This document shows positions 30,236 to 41,939 of a stretch of DNA of 64,000 nt, piece after piece. Source of the DNA: Schistocephalus solidus (lineage: Eukaryota; Platyhelminthes; Cestoda; Diphyllobothriidea; Diphyllobothriidae); the NCBI GenBank assembly GCA_017591395.1, contig WEDG01004542.1:1-64000 (forward strand), in the 5' to 3' direction. Within the stretch, counting starts at the first letter, position 1. The number at the start of each line of letters is the position of its first letter. The notes under the pieces were generated by a model, which did not search any database, was not told where the DNA came from, and saw only the letters and a program-made list of their open reading frames with translations. Both the position numbers and the translations under genes were made by a program.

Positions 30236-33195
30236 GAATTTTTAGAATTTATAGTTGGTTAGCGCTGGAAGGTGGCTGTCTTAACAAACATAAGTAACGA
30301 AATAAAATTATGACAATGTGTGCAGATAAAATGTACAAACATTTAATAATGTAGGCAGAAAGTGTCCTGTTAGATCAACAGTTAGCGGTTTTTGGAAAAA
30401 TAGGCAATGAAAAAACTCCTACCTTAAAAATGGAGGCACAGTTCAATAGGTCTCCCTTTTCATATAGAGGCTAGCAGAAAAAACTGCTCAGGAAAATAAG
30501 GTAAGGTGGTAGTGTAGGCTAAAACTGCAAAAGCATTTCAGAATGAGGTAATGAAATGTCGCTATGGTACGTTCTTGATCACGATGGCGCATGAAATAAA
30601 TCTCACGAAAAAGTGTCAGTGAACTTGAGACCTCAGCATCTGTGGATCCCGAATTGAATTCTAATGATGGTAAGTATCCAACGAAACGGCAGCATTTTAG
30701 ACTGTGTGCGTCCGAATGACTTCCACTGTTTGAATAACTGGTGGTAAAAGGAGATATCCTGGTTCCTGGGGGACATTTGGGGTAGAGAAAAATAATTTAC
30801 AGAAGGTCAATTAAATTTCCGATGGAGAAAGCTACTGGGAAAAGAGGAGGAAAACTAAAGGTTAATATAATCAGTGTTAAGATAAATGTGCAGTCTTCGT
30901 TTGAAAAACAGAGAGTTTATTTAACGACCTTATTTCAATTGGCAAGTTATTCCAAAGGAAACTATACCTAGAAGCAAAGAAGAGAGAGCGTTTACATGTG
31001 GAGGATGCAGGGGGAGGTATAATTAGTGCAGAATTTCTTAGGTTATAAGAAAGACGAACGGGGGTAATGACAGAAATCTTGGGGAGAGTTGAACTATTTT
31101 TTAGTCGGAAAAGGAAAAAAAAGCCTGCTTCAAGTCTCCTGATCTAAAGAAATTATAGCATTATTAGCTGGCATCTTGTTGAGTAGGAAGAAGTTGAAAA
31201 AGTCCGAAATACGAGTTTTTCGTGAAATGTCTTTGGACATTTTTAATTTTCAAACGACTAGATTCATTCCATAAACCGAAGAAAGGACAGAAAAATTCAA
31301 GAATGGGAAGTACAAACATACGATCAAGTCTTAATTTAATTGATGAAGGTATAAATTATAAGAAATAAAGCCACAACTCCGAGCAGCTTTGGTCGTAATT
31401 CTATCGGCATGAGGCGAAAGATCTAATTTGATGGAGGAACATTCAATCATAGGGCAACGTTCAAAAATAAGAGGTTGCGGCAGCCTTACAGGCCAAAAAC
31501 TCATGTAGCGACACTTAGTATGTGAGAACTCTATTAGCCATGTGGAGCTCCATGCCTAAAGAGCGTCTAAGTCTGAATGCATTTGTTCTAGGCACCGTTC
31601 GGTCGTAGAGTTAGAGAAGTAATACACGCATTTGAAGTCGTCAGCATAAATAAAAGATTGAGAATGTTTAACTATCGATGAAATATCATTTATATACAGT
31701 AAGAACAACAAAGGACCTAATACGGTACCTTGAAGGACACCACTAACAATCGGGGTCGCACTTTAGTACGAGGACCCTACTAAAACCTTTTGCTTTCGAT
31801 CATTTAGGTATGATCTTATAAAGTCAGTAAGGGGACTACGAAATCCTATAGCTTCTAGTTTTGCTAGAAGTCGTTTTTGAGGCACTTTATCGAATGCCTT
31901 ACTAAGATCAAAATAGATAACTACCACAGAGAGATGAGCATTACGAAGAGATGTTAGTAGATTTAGAAAAGACACATGGCAGGTTTCACAAGAATTGTCT
32001 GGTAAGAAGCCGTGTTGGGAAAATTGATAATTTGATTGCTTATGCAAAAATCCGTGATTTGTTTTGCAATTAGTTTTTCGAAGAGTTTAGCAAAAGAGGG
32101 CGTTTTATGAACACCGCGATAGTTATGAATGTCCGAGCGGGAACCAGATTTAAAAACTGGTATTATAATATAAGTTTTCCAATAATCGGGGAAGAAACCA
32201 TTTTCGAGAAATAATGAGAATAAATTGCTTAGTAAATGTGTAAAATCTCTTAACTATTAAATAAGCGATTTTGGAATGTTATCAGTTCCAAACGAATGTG
32301 AATTTTTATGTGAGGTATTTCTTTTTGAATACTTGAAGGCGATAAATTAGTGGTTTTTAGATGTGAATTTGAATTTGAAAGCAGAGGAATTGAGGGAGTG
32401 AAGCTACTTTCAATGATAAAGTGGTTGGCGAAAAATGAATTCAACAATGCTGCTTTGCCCAAATCATCTGTAACGAAATTTGTTTCACAGTCAAGTAAAG
32501 GCGGAGTTACATTCAGACGCTTAGCCGATGACCGCCCATGGAAAAATTGAGCAACAGATTTGGATGAATTGGCATCACTTAGTGCCCGAGACTCCCTACG
32601 CCTATCTTGCGCAATCCTAATTTTCAATGCTTATTCAAATATTTGTACAATCCTTTAATGAACTGATAGAGAGCTTTTAGACGGATCGTTAGGTTGCTTA
32701 CATAATTTTTTAAGTCTGTTTTGGAGAAAATGTGGAACATTAGAAGAGGCTGTATTTGAATTGAAAATCTTAAGCGGGATAAATGCCTGGATTTTTATGT
32801 ATGGAACTGCAAAGTCGAGGTTATTGCATTTTACCTTAGGCTTTGTAGGAAGGGAGACTGGAAAACGACAGTGAATTAGTGCGTGATCACTTGTGAATAG
32901 ATCACGATGGAAATTCATAAAGAGAGGGTTAACATCATTTGTAAAAATTTAATCTAAAATTCTGTCATTGAGGAAGCCCCAACATCAGCCAGGCAAATTA
33001 TTCAACAGAACCCCCTTGATAGAGGTGCATAATTGTCCATGGGCTTCGTGAATCAACCAACGAAATCCCCAGGAGTAGAAAAAAGGATGATGTCATGGCC
33101 TTGCAAGAGTGTTTGAGTGAAATAATAAGAGAGGATGAAAAAATTTGGGTTTTTTAACTTTTCCGACTAAATAGTAAAGATAACACAAACTTTCT
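30236..33195 (-). mobile_element. Family B LINE copy B2 (EN C-terminus to 3' end)
   Basis: Minus strand, close to B1 in sequence but longer. It includes the 3' UTR hairpin (30416-30477), RT (31440-32230), linker (32250-32627) and the end of EN (32655-33110). The 5' side stops near 33195 where a family D fragment begins. An ORF1 of the same family in the same orientation lies at 34249-35830, so the two may be halves of one element. Confidence 0.8.
31763..32918 (-). pseudogene. Family B EN end, linker and RT in copy B2, broken
   Basis: 32918-32655 starts MNFHRDLFTSDHALIHCRFP, the SDH motif that closes the EN domain. 32627-32250 is the linker (RIAQDRRRESRALSDANSS, then AALLNSFFANHF). 32047-31763 holds RT motif A (IYFDLSKAFDKVPQKRLL). 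Below 31763 the frame shifts and continues past YADD near 31640. Four frames for one protein show it is dead. Confidence 0.8.
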
Positions 33196-33204
33196 AAGAA
33201 ATAA

Positions 33205-34248
33205 ATAAAGGCCTTTAAAGGTAATTTTGGAAAACAAACTTCAGAGAGACCTTCTAATCGAGCGAACAGCAGGGGGAGTCCCCGGTCACAGAGGTATTTT
33301 TTTCAACCGGACTACTCCGTAAAAGAGAGCATAAAATGGAGGGCGCTAAAAGCGGAATTGGAGAACTTGAAAGAACAGAGAGAGAAGGGACTTGTAATAA
33401 GGAACGGAGTGATTGTTCGAATACAAAAACCCCTTATGTGGAGGACGCCCATCATTCTGACAAAAGTCTCACGGTCGAGCAACTAATCCAATGCAACAAT
33501 CTACACAAAATCAACTTCTACTGCGGAAATATGCAAAGTCTCTTGAATATGGACTCATCCTGTGCGAATGTCGGTCCAGCTGCCTCAATTAAAGAAGGCT
33601 GCGACATATCCGGCTTAAAACACACAAATAAACTAAAATGTTTATATATCAATGTCCAAACCCTACTCCCTAAATTAGACGAGCTTAAGATATACGTGTG
33701 CCAATTTTCACCAGATATCATCTCCCTAACTGAAACGTGGCTGACCGCGAAGGTGGACGATCGTGAAGTTGCCATTCCCGGTTTTCAGTTATTCAGAAAG
33801 GATAGAACAGGACGTCATGGTGGGGGTGTGCTGACTTATGTCAGATATGGCCTGCTCGCGTCAGAAAAAAATGAAAAGCTCGCGTGCGAAACTGAAGCCA
33901 TCTGGCTCACCATCAGAACGCCGGGGGTCTCAAGCACTTGAGATCCTAACGGTCTACCGACCACCAAGAAACGATCCGCAGTCAGACAGTAGACTGATAG
34001 ATGATTTAGAATCGTTTGCTAGTCGATCCGAAGTAATGATTATGGGCGACTTTAATGCTCCGAATATCGAATGGAATCTGAGCTCGGCACCAGGCTCGGA
34101 ATTAAACTTTGATCACCGCCTCCTAGAAGCTATACACAAACGCTTCTTAACTCAACACGTCCTGTCTCCGACCAGAATACGCGAGGGGCAACAAGCTAAT
34201 TGTTTGGGCCTTGTATTGACAAAGGCGCCTGACATCGTAGATGTTGTG
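33205..34248 (+). mobile_element. Family D fragment F, truncated at both ends
   Basis: Begins in ORF1 (RPLKVILENKLQRDLL near 33211, then FFQPDYSVKERIKW), passes into ORF2 EN and stops at 34248 right after the codons for VDVV, where the E copy continues with NCLSPLGKSDH. Everything from SDH onward, including RT and 3' UTR, is missing. It lies between B2 and a family B ORF1. Confidence 0.85.
33336..34248 (+). pseudogene. Family D endonuclease in fragment F
   Basis: 33336-33941 (201 codons) matches copy E residues 1-197 with few changes: CLYINVQTLLPKLDEL, SLTETWL, HGGGVLTYVR. An extra G in the G-run at 33923-33927 shifts the frame. The frame starting before 33930 then carries on with VYRPPRNDPQ and GDFNAPNIEWN to 34248. 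It lacks SDH and all downstream parts. As in E, ORF1 codons (GLVIRNGVIVRI) overlap its first 160 bases. Confidence 0.8.
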
Positions 34249-35417
34249 GGAAATGAAATTGCTCTGGTCTACAATTTGGCGAAATGTTACTGTTAAAAGA
34301 ACTGAGATTATTGTACAACGGCATATTTGGATGAAAACCATGAAAGGGAAGGCTATATTGTGGCATGGGAAAGATAAGGGGTGGCATAGAAATGAGATTT
34401 TGAGGAAAGTTAGCATAAATTGTAGGAAAACGTGCATTTGAAAAAGGAATAAATGATTTCGAAAAACTGTTAATATAATTAGAAGACTTAATAATCTGGG
34501 ATTTTGTACAATTTGGGTTGGGAAAAATGCTAACGTGAGCGTTTGCATTTGTAGTAGATGCTGAGGTGTCAGCAAGTATCTTATCGGTAATGACATTACT
34601 AATTTTGACGCCTGAGTTAGCAAACGACTCAGATTTACTAGGAGTGTTCTTAGGTTTACTAGATTTTACAGATATAGTAGGCGAGGTTCGCTTGCGTGGG
34701 GAAAGAGTGGCGTTAATACGATTTCACTTGAGCCAGGAACAAGGTGAAAGGGTGTAGATTCAAGTGGAATCGAAATTCTTGTTGATCCGGAGGGCCGTGG
34801 GCTTGCATTAGCTAGAGGGTCAACCTCTGAGATAAATTTTGGTATTGCAGCTATAGACCTAGGCTTCTCGTTTGCTGGTGAGGGTGAAACCTGACGTGCC
34901 ATTGGGGTTTCATCTCTACAGATAAACAGCTTGTTTTTCTTCAAATATTGAGCTGAGTTCTCATGCTTGGAGAAAATAATGTCCACTTCAATCACCGAAA
35001 AATGTTTGACCGGAATCGGCGGCTTTTTGCAATGAGAGGACAACCTTTTAGTTTCCACGAATTTACAGTTAAAACCGTACAAGTAAAGGAAATGAAATTC
35101 GACGTCTAGGATGATTTTACGTTAAGGGACATTTTTTCAAAAAAAAAGTTGAAACTTCTTTTATGTCAGCCACATGACTCAGTATTAACCATGTTCATAA
35201 ACGGCTCAAGTTTCTCGCATTCTTGAGAAGTAAGCAAAGACAACTTTACGTCAAAAATGGAACCAAGGATCGTGAACAGATAACCATATTGTGACATAAA
35301 AATATTAAAATTTTCCAGGGCGTCAAGGTCTAGTTTCTTCATGTTTACGGTAGGTTGCTCTAGTGGGAGTTTTACGCTAAGAGGACATTTGCGTCTAATC
35401 GCTGACAGAGGTTTCAT
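34249..35417 (-). pseudogene. Family B ORF1 protein, broken
   Basis: 35417-35166 reads MKPLSAIRRKCPLSVKLPLE and MKKLDLDALENFNIFMSQYG. 35082-34666 reads ETKRLSSHCKKPPIPVKHFS, EVDIIFSKHE and a Ser/Pro-rich tail (RPSGSTRISIPLES). 34623-34249 continues shifted in frame to PEQFHF. It matches 52610-53720 in order. No enzyme motif is seen; a nucleic-acid-binding ORF1 is the expected role. Confidence 0.6.
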
Positions 35418-35830
35418 ATTGAGTTTAAAATATCAGTATTTTTGAAAGCGATAATACGAAAGGAAAATGGTCACTAGTGACATTTTGCGTAATAAGAGAT
35501 GTAATATTTGTAAAATATTTTTAAATCAAAGCACTGCAAGCAAAAATCTTATAGATAGCGAGTTTAGACTGAAAATCGAAAAAGCAAAGAGGCTATGCAG
35601 GATGAAACATAATCTCAACAGGTATAGCAACCACTGAAAATTATTTTTTTCACTGGAAATAGGTATAGTTACAAAATTTCAACTCAAGTTCTAGAATTAA
35701 TCTTTAGATTCCGTCCGTTTTACGTAAATCTGCAGGAAATATTATGAGGCTATGTAGGGTAAAACAGTTTAAAACCATATATTTCTCCCTATTGTTAAAT
35801 GCAATAACTGCAGGTGTGTGTAGTTGATAA
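34249..35830 (-). mobile_element. Family B 5' UTR and ORF1 fragment (Q)
   Basis: Minus strand. 35830-35420 is leader; 35417-34249 is ORF1, broken at the F boundary. The same order (leader, ORF1) is seen in the B'' copy at 52200-53720. The leader contains two GGCTATGNAGGRTRAAACA-like units about 155 bp apart (35594 and 35750). Confidence 0.7.
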
Positions 35831-35834
35831 AGAG

Positions 35835-37253
35835 TTAGAAATGCAATAAATTATCAATAATTAAGCTAAACGTTTTGAAAGGAAACAAAGAAATCTGTTC
35901 AAAATTCCAGAATTCACTTATCTTCTGTAAAGAGAGCCTGTATGGTGGGCTATCAAAGGCCTTTTTGAAGTCGGAAAATATCACCCTGCGGGCTTTGTCC
36001 ATTTCTCGTGTAACTGAAGAGCATTCGTGAGACAGGAGCGTCCTGGACGGAATAGGTGTTGGACATTGCATAATATTCGGTTGTTTTCCAGACAGCACAT
36101 TGCGTTTTAATCAAATTTTTGACCACACTGATTTGTGCCAATTGTCTTCGCCAAAAGCTGACCTACTATTCAAACTTAAGTATATACGATTTCGCATTCG
36201 TTTTAATTGATTTTTATCCAATGACAGTGCCTTTCCGGCTACTCAAATAAAACATTTATCTATTATTTTACACGCCATGCAAGTTAATCTGACAGGGTGG
36301 TAATTTTCACAGTCCAGTCGTGAACCTCTCTTATAGGTCAGGGTGATGAATGCACACTTCCATTTCTCCGGGAGTTCACTTTCTTCAAAGGAATTTTTTG
36401 GATATGACGGACAGTGGTTCACACAGTTCGTCAGCAAGTTCTCTAAGTGCTAATGCAGGAATTCTATCCGGCCCAGGCGACTTGGCAGGATTTATACGGA
36501 GTTATTCGGCCATAAATATGGTCGGTGAAAAGTCTAGGTCCTCTGCTGGGAAACATTGGTTGACAAACAAGTGGAATAACATCAAGATAATTAGGCTGTC
36601 GGGTGAAGTTCGTTTGAAAGAATCTGAAGAGAAGGGATGCTTTATCCTGGACGTCGTTCTCCGGTTCTCCATCTGCAGAACTAAGGACAGGACTCATTTC
36701 CTGAGTTCTCTTTCTACTCCGTATGTGACCATAAAGCATTTTGGGGTTTCCAACGATTTGCAGTATGTTCAGTTCAAACTTCCTTCGCAACTGAGTAGCC
36801 TCGTTTTTACAAATTTGGCGTTGCTGCTTACAGTTCCGTAAGTGGTCATCGGAGCCGCTTTGTCTGTAACGACTTTAGAAGCGATTTATTTTTTGAAAGT
36901 GGCCTGCAAGTTTGAGTTTATCAACTTCTGGCGGTTTGTGGTTGTCTTCCTTCTGGGAGGACAGTTGAGGTAAACAATCCTTTTTAATAATGAGCTGAAA
37001 GTTGTCCAATCGTTATTGTCTGCAACATGTTGCTCTGTTCCCCTAGATACATCTGACATATGTCTCCTCATAAGTAAGTAGTCCTCCTTCCAAATGTTTA
37101 GTTCCCACATATCAAGCAAGTTAGGTTTGGAAAACAGTAAGTACTCGAAGTACAGTGTAATCTAATCGCTTGACCTTAATGGCAGTCGATCCTGTAGGTC
37201 TAGCACATTCTCCTCATCTCGGGTAAAAATCCGGTCAAGACAATGCGACTGTT
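35835..37253 (-). mobile_element. Family J LINE copy J1, EN end to RT
   Basis: Minus strand. 37253-37120 is the EN end (CLDRIFTRDEENVLDLQDRL, then SSD). 37119-36886 is the linker (NDWTTFSSLLKRIVYLNCP). 36790-36464 holds NPKMLYGHIRSRKRTQEMSP and FRFFQTNFTRQ. 36437-36243 holds RT block 2 (CENYHPVRLTCMACKIIDK). 36098-35835 holds motif A (IFSDFKKAFDSPPYRL). Homologous to 46840-49490. Its EN part resumes at 38067 beyond inserted copy K. Confidence 0.75.
36114..36262 (+). mobile_element. Short family B'' 3' tail inserted in the J1 RT
   Basis: About 150 bp matching 62205-62350 (TTGACCACACTGATTTGTGC at the start; CCAATGACAGTGCC and the terminal stem at 36226-36243 at the end). It falls between RT block 2 and the next RT block of J1 and separates their frames. 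This is a severely 5'-truncated insertion. Confidence 0.65.
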
Positions 37254-38066
37254 CAGTTCAGTTCAGTTTATTAAGGGAAATATAGGTGAAGCCTTTGAGC
37301 TCCCTATTGATGTCAGTGACACTGTAAATTAAAAAAGGCTGACATAAAATGGACGTTGGACAAAGGGTTATCTCCCGGACACACTGCAGGCCATCGGACA
37401 AACAATTATAAAATAATGTTACTCAAAAATAGGGAGTAGTATGTTATATGACGCGAACATCGTGGACGGGAATATGTTTCAGGAAATGTGTTAGGTTCGG
37501 ATGTCGTGGTGGTACTTATGGCTGTACTGGTCAAACTTCCACTTAAAAGTGTCAATGGATGGGGACATTATTATGTTGGCCGGCAGAGCATTCCAGGCCT
37601 TAATCACTCTGTTGGAGAAGAAGAACCTTCTTGTGTCGAGTCTTGCACCTGTCACTCGTAGTTTAATGGGATGCCCTCGCAAAGTAGTGGTAGTGGCCAG
37701 CTCAAAGAAGTCGCCAGATGCAAGGCAACAATCCTGAAGCCGCAGATTTCGAAAGGCTTGTATTAAGTCGCCGCGTAGCTGTCTATAGTCCAGAGGGAAC
37801 AGATCAAGATTAGACAATCGTGTCTCGTAAGGCAGGCAGCTTTGACCTTGAACAAGCTTGGTTGCACGTCTTTGGACCTTCTCAAGGGTGTTGTGGTCTT
37901 TGACAGACCACGGTCTCAAGCTTGTATGGCAAATTCCAATTGTGGTCTCACGAACATCCCGAAGACCTTATTAAGCACTCTTTGTCGACCGTTGCAAACG
38001 CTCGCTTAATTAGATACAAGCTTGACATGGCTTGACCATTCCTCGAGTCGATGCAAGTTCGCAAGT
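37254..38066 (-). mobile_element. Family D LINE copy K with CTGTT target duplication
   Basis: Minus strand, 5'-truncated. The 3' tail is AATAAACTGAACTGAACTGAAC (reverse complement at 37254-37275) and the hairpin relic AGGC..ACCT at 37284-37294. Flanking CTGTT at 37249-37253 and 38067-38071 is a 5-bp target-site duplication; family J sequence continues collinearly on both sides. An internal deletion near 38037 joins codons of RLEEWS to AMSSLYL. Confidence 0.85.
37491..37919 (-). CDS. Family D RT C-terminal domain (142 codons) in copy K
   Basis: RPWSVKDHNTLEKVQRRATK, then YRQLRGDLIQAFRNLRLQDC, TTLRGHPIKLRVTGARLDTR and FFFSNRVIKAWNALPANIIM. Nearly identical to residues about 370-510 of the 17755-19287 protein, and ends at the same stop. 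No catalytic domain remains, so it is a relic despite the open frame. Confidence 0.7.
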   Translation of the reverse strand: MRPWSVKDHNTLEKVQRRATKLVQGQSCLPYETRLSNLDLFPLDYRQLRGDLIQAFRNLRLQDCCLASGDFFELATTTTLRGHPIKLRVTGARLDTRRFFFSNRVIKAWNALPANIIMSPSIDTFKWKFDQYSHKYHHDIRT

Positions 38067-38240
38067 CTGTTGTCCTTCTCTCGTCCGTGCTCCGAAGGTG
38101 ATGTTCTGACAGAGAAGTTTGTCTATTGCCCATTGCACTATCACAGTATAAAAAACTACAAAGTGAATAATTGCTGCTCTGCGTAAACAGCCATGTAAAA
38201 ATCAGGAATGAGAAGTGTAGTAGACACATCCGATTCATAA
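38067..38240 (-). pseudogene. Family J EN fragment, continuation of J1
   Basis: Reads LSEHHL next to the K boundary, matching 47565-47600 (SLSEHHLWNTR). Upstream codons are diverged. It shows that copy K was inserted into J1. Confidence 0.55.
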
Positions 38241-38259
38241 AATTTCATCATTTTTAAAC

Positions 38260-39546
38260 CAATTGTCAACAACCTTTCAAGTATACGGTGAACTAGGAAA
38301 GAAGCAGCAAAAAAAACTCCTACGGTTAAACCGGTGGTGGAGTTTGGCGAGCAGCCAATTTAAAAAAAAATAAGGAGAAACAAACTGCTTCTCCAAATAA
38401 TTAATAGTTAGTGTTGATGGGATTGGTACGATGCAGTGGGATAGTACTATGATGTTGGTGACAACGTATAAGGGTTCAGAATGCTCCTTGTCATGGAAGA
38501 GATCATATAGCAACCAGAGCTACTATTTATAAGCATCAGGAAGAGGAGCGTGAGGGAGGAGAAGCCCATTGTAGAAAACAGGGTCGAAACGAAAAAGGGA
38601 GAGTAGAGGTCAAGATATAATCACCAAGATGCAACCTTGCTGACTGCATAGTCCACTGAAAAGGTGGTGAAAACAGCAGAACCTGTCACGAGCATCAACA
38701 GATCCCTGGGACCATTGTCAGGGTTGAAAAAACGGAGGAGCATATCAACGATGTCCACAGTTGGTAATGATGGTTGAAAGGGAGGGGACGAAATAGGGAT
38801 GCGAAGATTGACTCTGCAGAGTATAATGAAAAAATATTTAGAAACCAATTCTTTATCAAGGGAATCGCCTCAAATACCGAAAAAGACCCTTTTAAAATTT
38901 CAAAATGTGCAAATTTAGGAAGGAAACGGACAGCTAGGCCTTTAGATCTACCGTAGTTAAATAGTAACGTAATTTGTTTTTGAAAACCACTAATGTAGAT
39001 GACAAATTAATTTCGAGTGGGAGATTATTCCATATGAAAGCAAATTTGGAGGCAAAAATGTTAACGGTTAATTGTGGAACTATGAGGAGGTGAAATGATC
39101 ATGGAGGAATTTCGAGTGGCATAAAGTCGACCTAACGGAGTGAGAGCATTAGGTTGTGGGAGATTTGGGCTAGAGTGAACGTCAAACAAGAAGCAGAAAC
39201 CGGCTATGATTGTTCTAAATATTTATCATAAATATTATAATATATTATATTATATTATATTATAAATATTTGTTAACTGACATCTGTCCGCATAAAAAAT
39301 GGTGGATCCAGAAAGAGAAAATAGTTTTCGATTAAAAACTCTCTGAAAATTTTCAATCTTATTGCGGTCAGAGGCGTTCATCAGACCAAAGAGGGGACAG
39401 CTGTATTCTAGAATAGGAAAAGAACACGCGGTAAAGGCTCTAATTTATTTCCGGTAGGAAGAAATTTAATGATATAAAATCACATATCTGTGCAGCCTTT
39501 GCAAAAATTCAATCTGCATGAGGCGATGATGCTAGCTTATTTGTTT
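38260..39546 (-). mobile_element. Subfamily B' LINE, 3' part
   Basis: Minus strand: 3' UTR with an eroded CTCCT..AGGAG hairpin at 38317-38375, then diverged coding for the RT C-terminus (around 39000-39540, containing the minus-strand phrases TNKLASSPHA and FGLMNASDR). It is interrupted at 39546 by a plus-strand B tail and resumes at 40436. It also contains an AT-rich palindrome at 39217-39271. Confidence 0.65.
39217..39271. repeat. AT-rich palindromic insertion
   Basis: Bounded by AAATATTT on both sides (39217-39224 and 39264-39271), with TATTATATTA-type repeats between. It is absent from the equivalent place in B1 and B2. Either slippage or a tiny foldback insertion. Confidence 0.4.
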
Positions 39547-40435
39547 AATTAGACGTACATGTCTTATGGTTGATCGTTAGTCTTCCTTATAACCTAAGAA
39601 ATTCTGCACTTGATATACCTCCCTCTGCATCCTCCACGTGTAAACGCTCTCTCTCTTCTTTGCTTCTAGGTATATTTTTTTTGAAATAACTTGCCAATTA
39701 AAATTAGGTCGTTAACTAGTCTATCTGCATTCAAGCGAAGACTGAACATTTATCTTAACACTGATTCTATTAACCTTTTATTTTCCTCATCTTTTCCCAG
39801 TAGCTTTCCCCATGACTCGGAGCAAGGACCATCGGAAATTTAATGGACTCTCTTGAAACTATATTTTCGCTACCTTGAGTCGCCCATGAACTATGATGTC
39901 TCCTTATACCACCAGTCATCCAAACGATGACGTCATTCGGACGTACACATTTGGTGGTCCATAAATAAAAATGCTACCGTTTCTTTGGATACTAACCATC
40001 ATCAGAATTCAATTCTGGAGCCTAAGATGCTGAGGACTTAAGTTCATTGACGCATTTTCGGGAGATTGTGTTTCATACGCCTAAGTGATCAAGAACGAAT
40101 CACCTCGACGTTTCATTATTTCATTCTGAAATGCTACTACCATATTACCCTACTCTACCACCTGACCATTTTTTCCTAAACAGTTTTTTCTCCTACATTC
40201 TATTAAAAAATGAAGGCTTATTGAACTCTGCCTCCATTTTTATGGGAGGAGTTTTTTTCACTGCCTATTTTTTCTAGTTCACCATTAATTTTAAAACATC
40301 GCTAACTGTTGACTTTGCAGGACAAGTTATGTATTTGTACATTTTATCTGCACACATTGTCATAACTTTGTTTCGTTACTAATGTTTGCTTAGACAGTGC
40401 CTTGCCGGTGCTAAACAATAAAAATTCTAAATATA
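39547..40435 (+). mobile_element. Family B 3' tail inserted in B' in opposite orientation
   Basis: Plus strand. Starts near the RT C-terminus (nucleotides equivalent to CTTCCTTATAACCTAAGAAA in B1), runs through the 3' UTR with the long hairpin (40190-40251) and ends with AGTGCC-ttgcc-GGTGCT (40396-40412) and AATAAAAATTCTAAATATA. Closest to B1 by eye. Confidence 0.8.
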
Positions 40436-41939
40436 AGCGGACCATTTTGAAATATCAGAAGTTCAGGAAGCTTTGCGGTGCCAAAAACAGGAAACTACTC
40501 TTGGATGGAGAAAATTCCATCTGCCAACTAAAGCTCCAACGTGAACGCATAAGTAGGTCAGTTTTGATTTTAACAGCGTAACTTTTGAGCGTGTCCATAG
40601 AAAATGAGTAAATGCACTTAAGATCATCTGCGTTAACAAAAGTTTGTAAATTTTACAGTACAGTTGAAATTTCCTTTATTTAAAGAATGAAGAGGATGGG
40701 ACATAGAACCGTGCCTTGAAAAACGCCACTCGTGATCGGCTGAGGTGTCGAGTAGCTATTAACTTCTTCGACCTAGCTACAGTTAGACAAGTCAGAATCA
40801 ATGAAGTCAAGGAGAGAAGGCCAGATGCGGAGGGCTTCCAGTTTCACTAGAAGCCATCCGTGCGGTACCTTGTCAAACGCTTTGCTCAGGTCAAAGAAGA
40901 TCATAACCATTGACTGCTGCTCCTTACAGAGGGGTTAGGAAAAGCTACGTGACACACTTCGCAGGTAGAAGACCATGTTGCAAGTCTCTTGAAAGATTAT
41001 TTTCTAGGCAAAGGTCGAGAATTTGATTAAAAATAATGTTTCAATAAGTTTTGTTAAAGTCGGGGTTTTGTGAACGCCTCGATAAGTATTAAGGTCCAAA
41101 CGAGATCCCTACTTGAAGACAGGAAGAATAATTGATGTCTTCCATAAATCAGGAAAGAATCCGTTAAAAGATCAATTGAGAATATATTGCTAAGCAGTAA
41201 GGGAAACTCGGAACTCTCTTGATAATTGAGTTTGAAATACCCTCAGTCCCCGAAGAGTGCGAGTTTTTAGGCGAATTATTTGCTCACAAATTAGTGGTTA
41301 TAACATTGAATGAGAAAAGCTGAAACGTGGGAACCGATTCAAATTCCATCGTAATATGATTTATAAAGAAAGCCTTGTCAGCGTCATCGAGAGCGAAATT
41401 CTTATCTTCATTGGGTAATTGAGTAATATTATAACCTCACTTACAGGAAACGTCGGAACAGTTGAACAACAGATTTTGCAGTTTGGCTCGCTGACTGCGC
41501 AAGATTTCCTCTGTCTGTCATGTGCAAGACAAATCTTAGAGGCTAATTCGAAAATCTCTGTGATCCTTAGATGCACGGATAACGAACTAGTAGATTAATC
41601 ATTTAACTGCCTTCTCAATTTCTTTAGTTTGGACAAAATAAATTGGAGAATGGTGGATTTAGAAGCGTAGGTTTTGAATATTTTAGTTGGCACAGATTCC
41701 AGGATGTTATTTGAAACGACCGACATAAAAGCTCAAATACATGCTGCCTCGTTCATGGAGGAGAGGTGCTGCTAAAAAGAATGATAGGTACAAACGGTGC
41801 TAGCCATTTTTGAAGTGGCAAGCGGAAGGCAACAGTGAATTAAGGTATGGTAACTTTGCAAGAAGCCCTGCTTAAAATCAACGAGGCAGGCAGCAAATTC
41901 GTTCAGGAAAATCAGGGCTAAAATGTGATTGTCTCTCAA

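Noticed and set aside
36114..36262. Independent SINE family
   Set aside because: The same sequence is the 3' end of the full-length B'' copy (62205-62350), so a truncated LINE insertion explains it.
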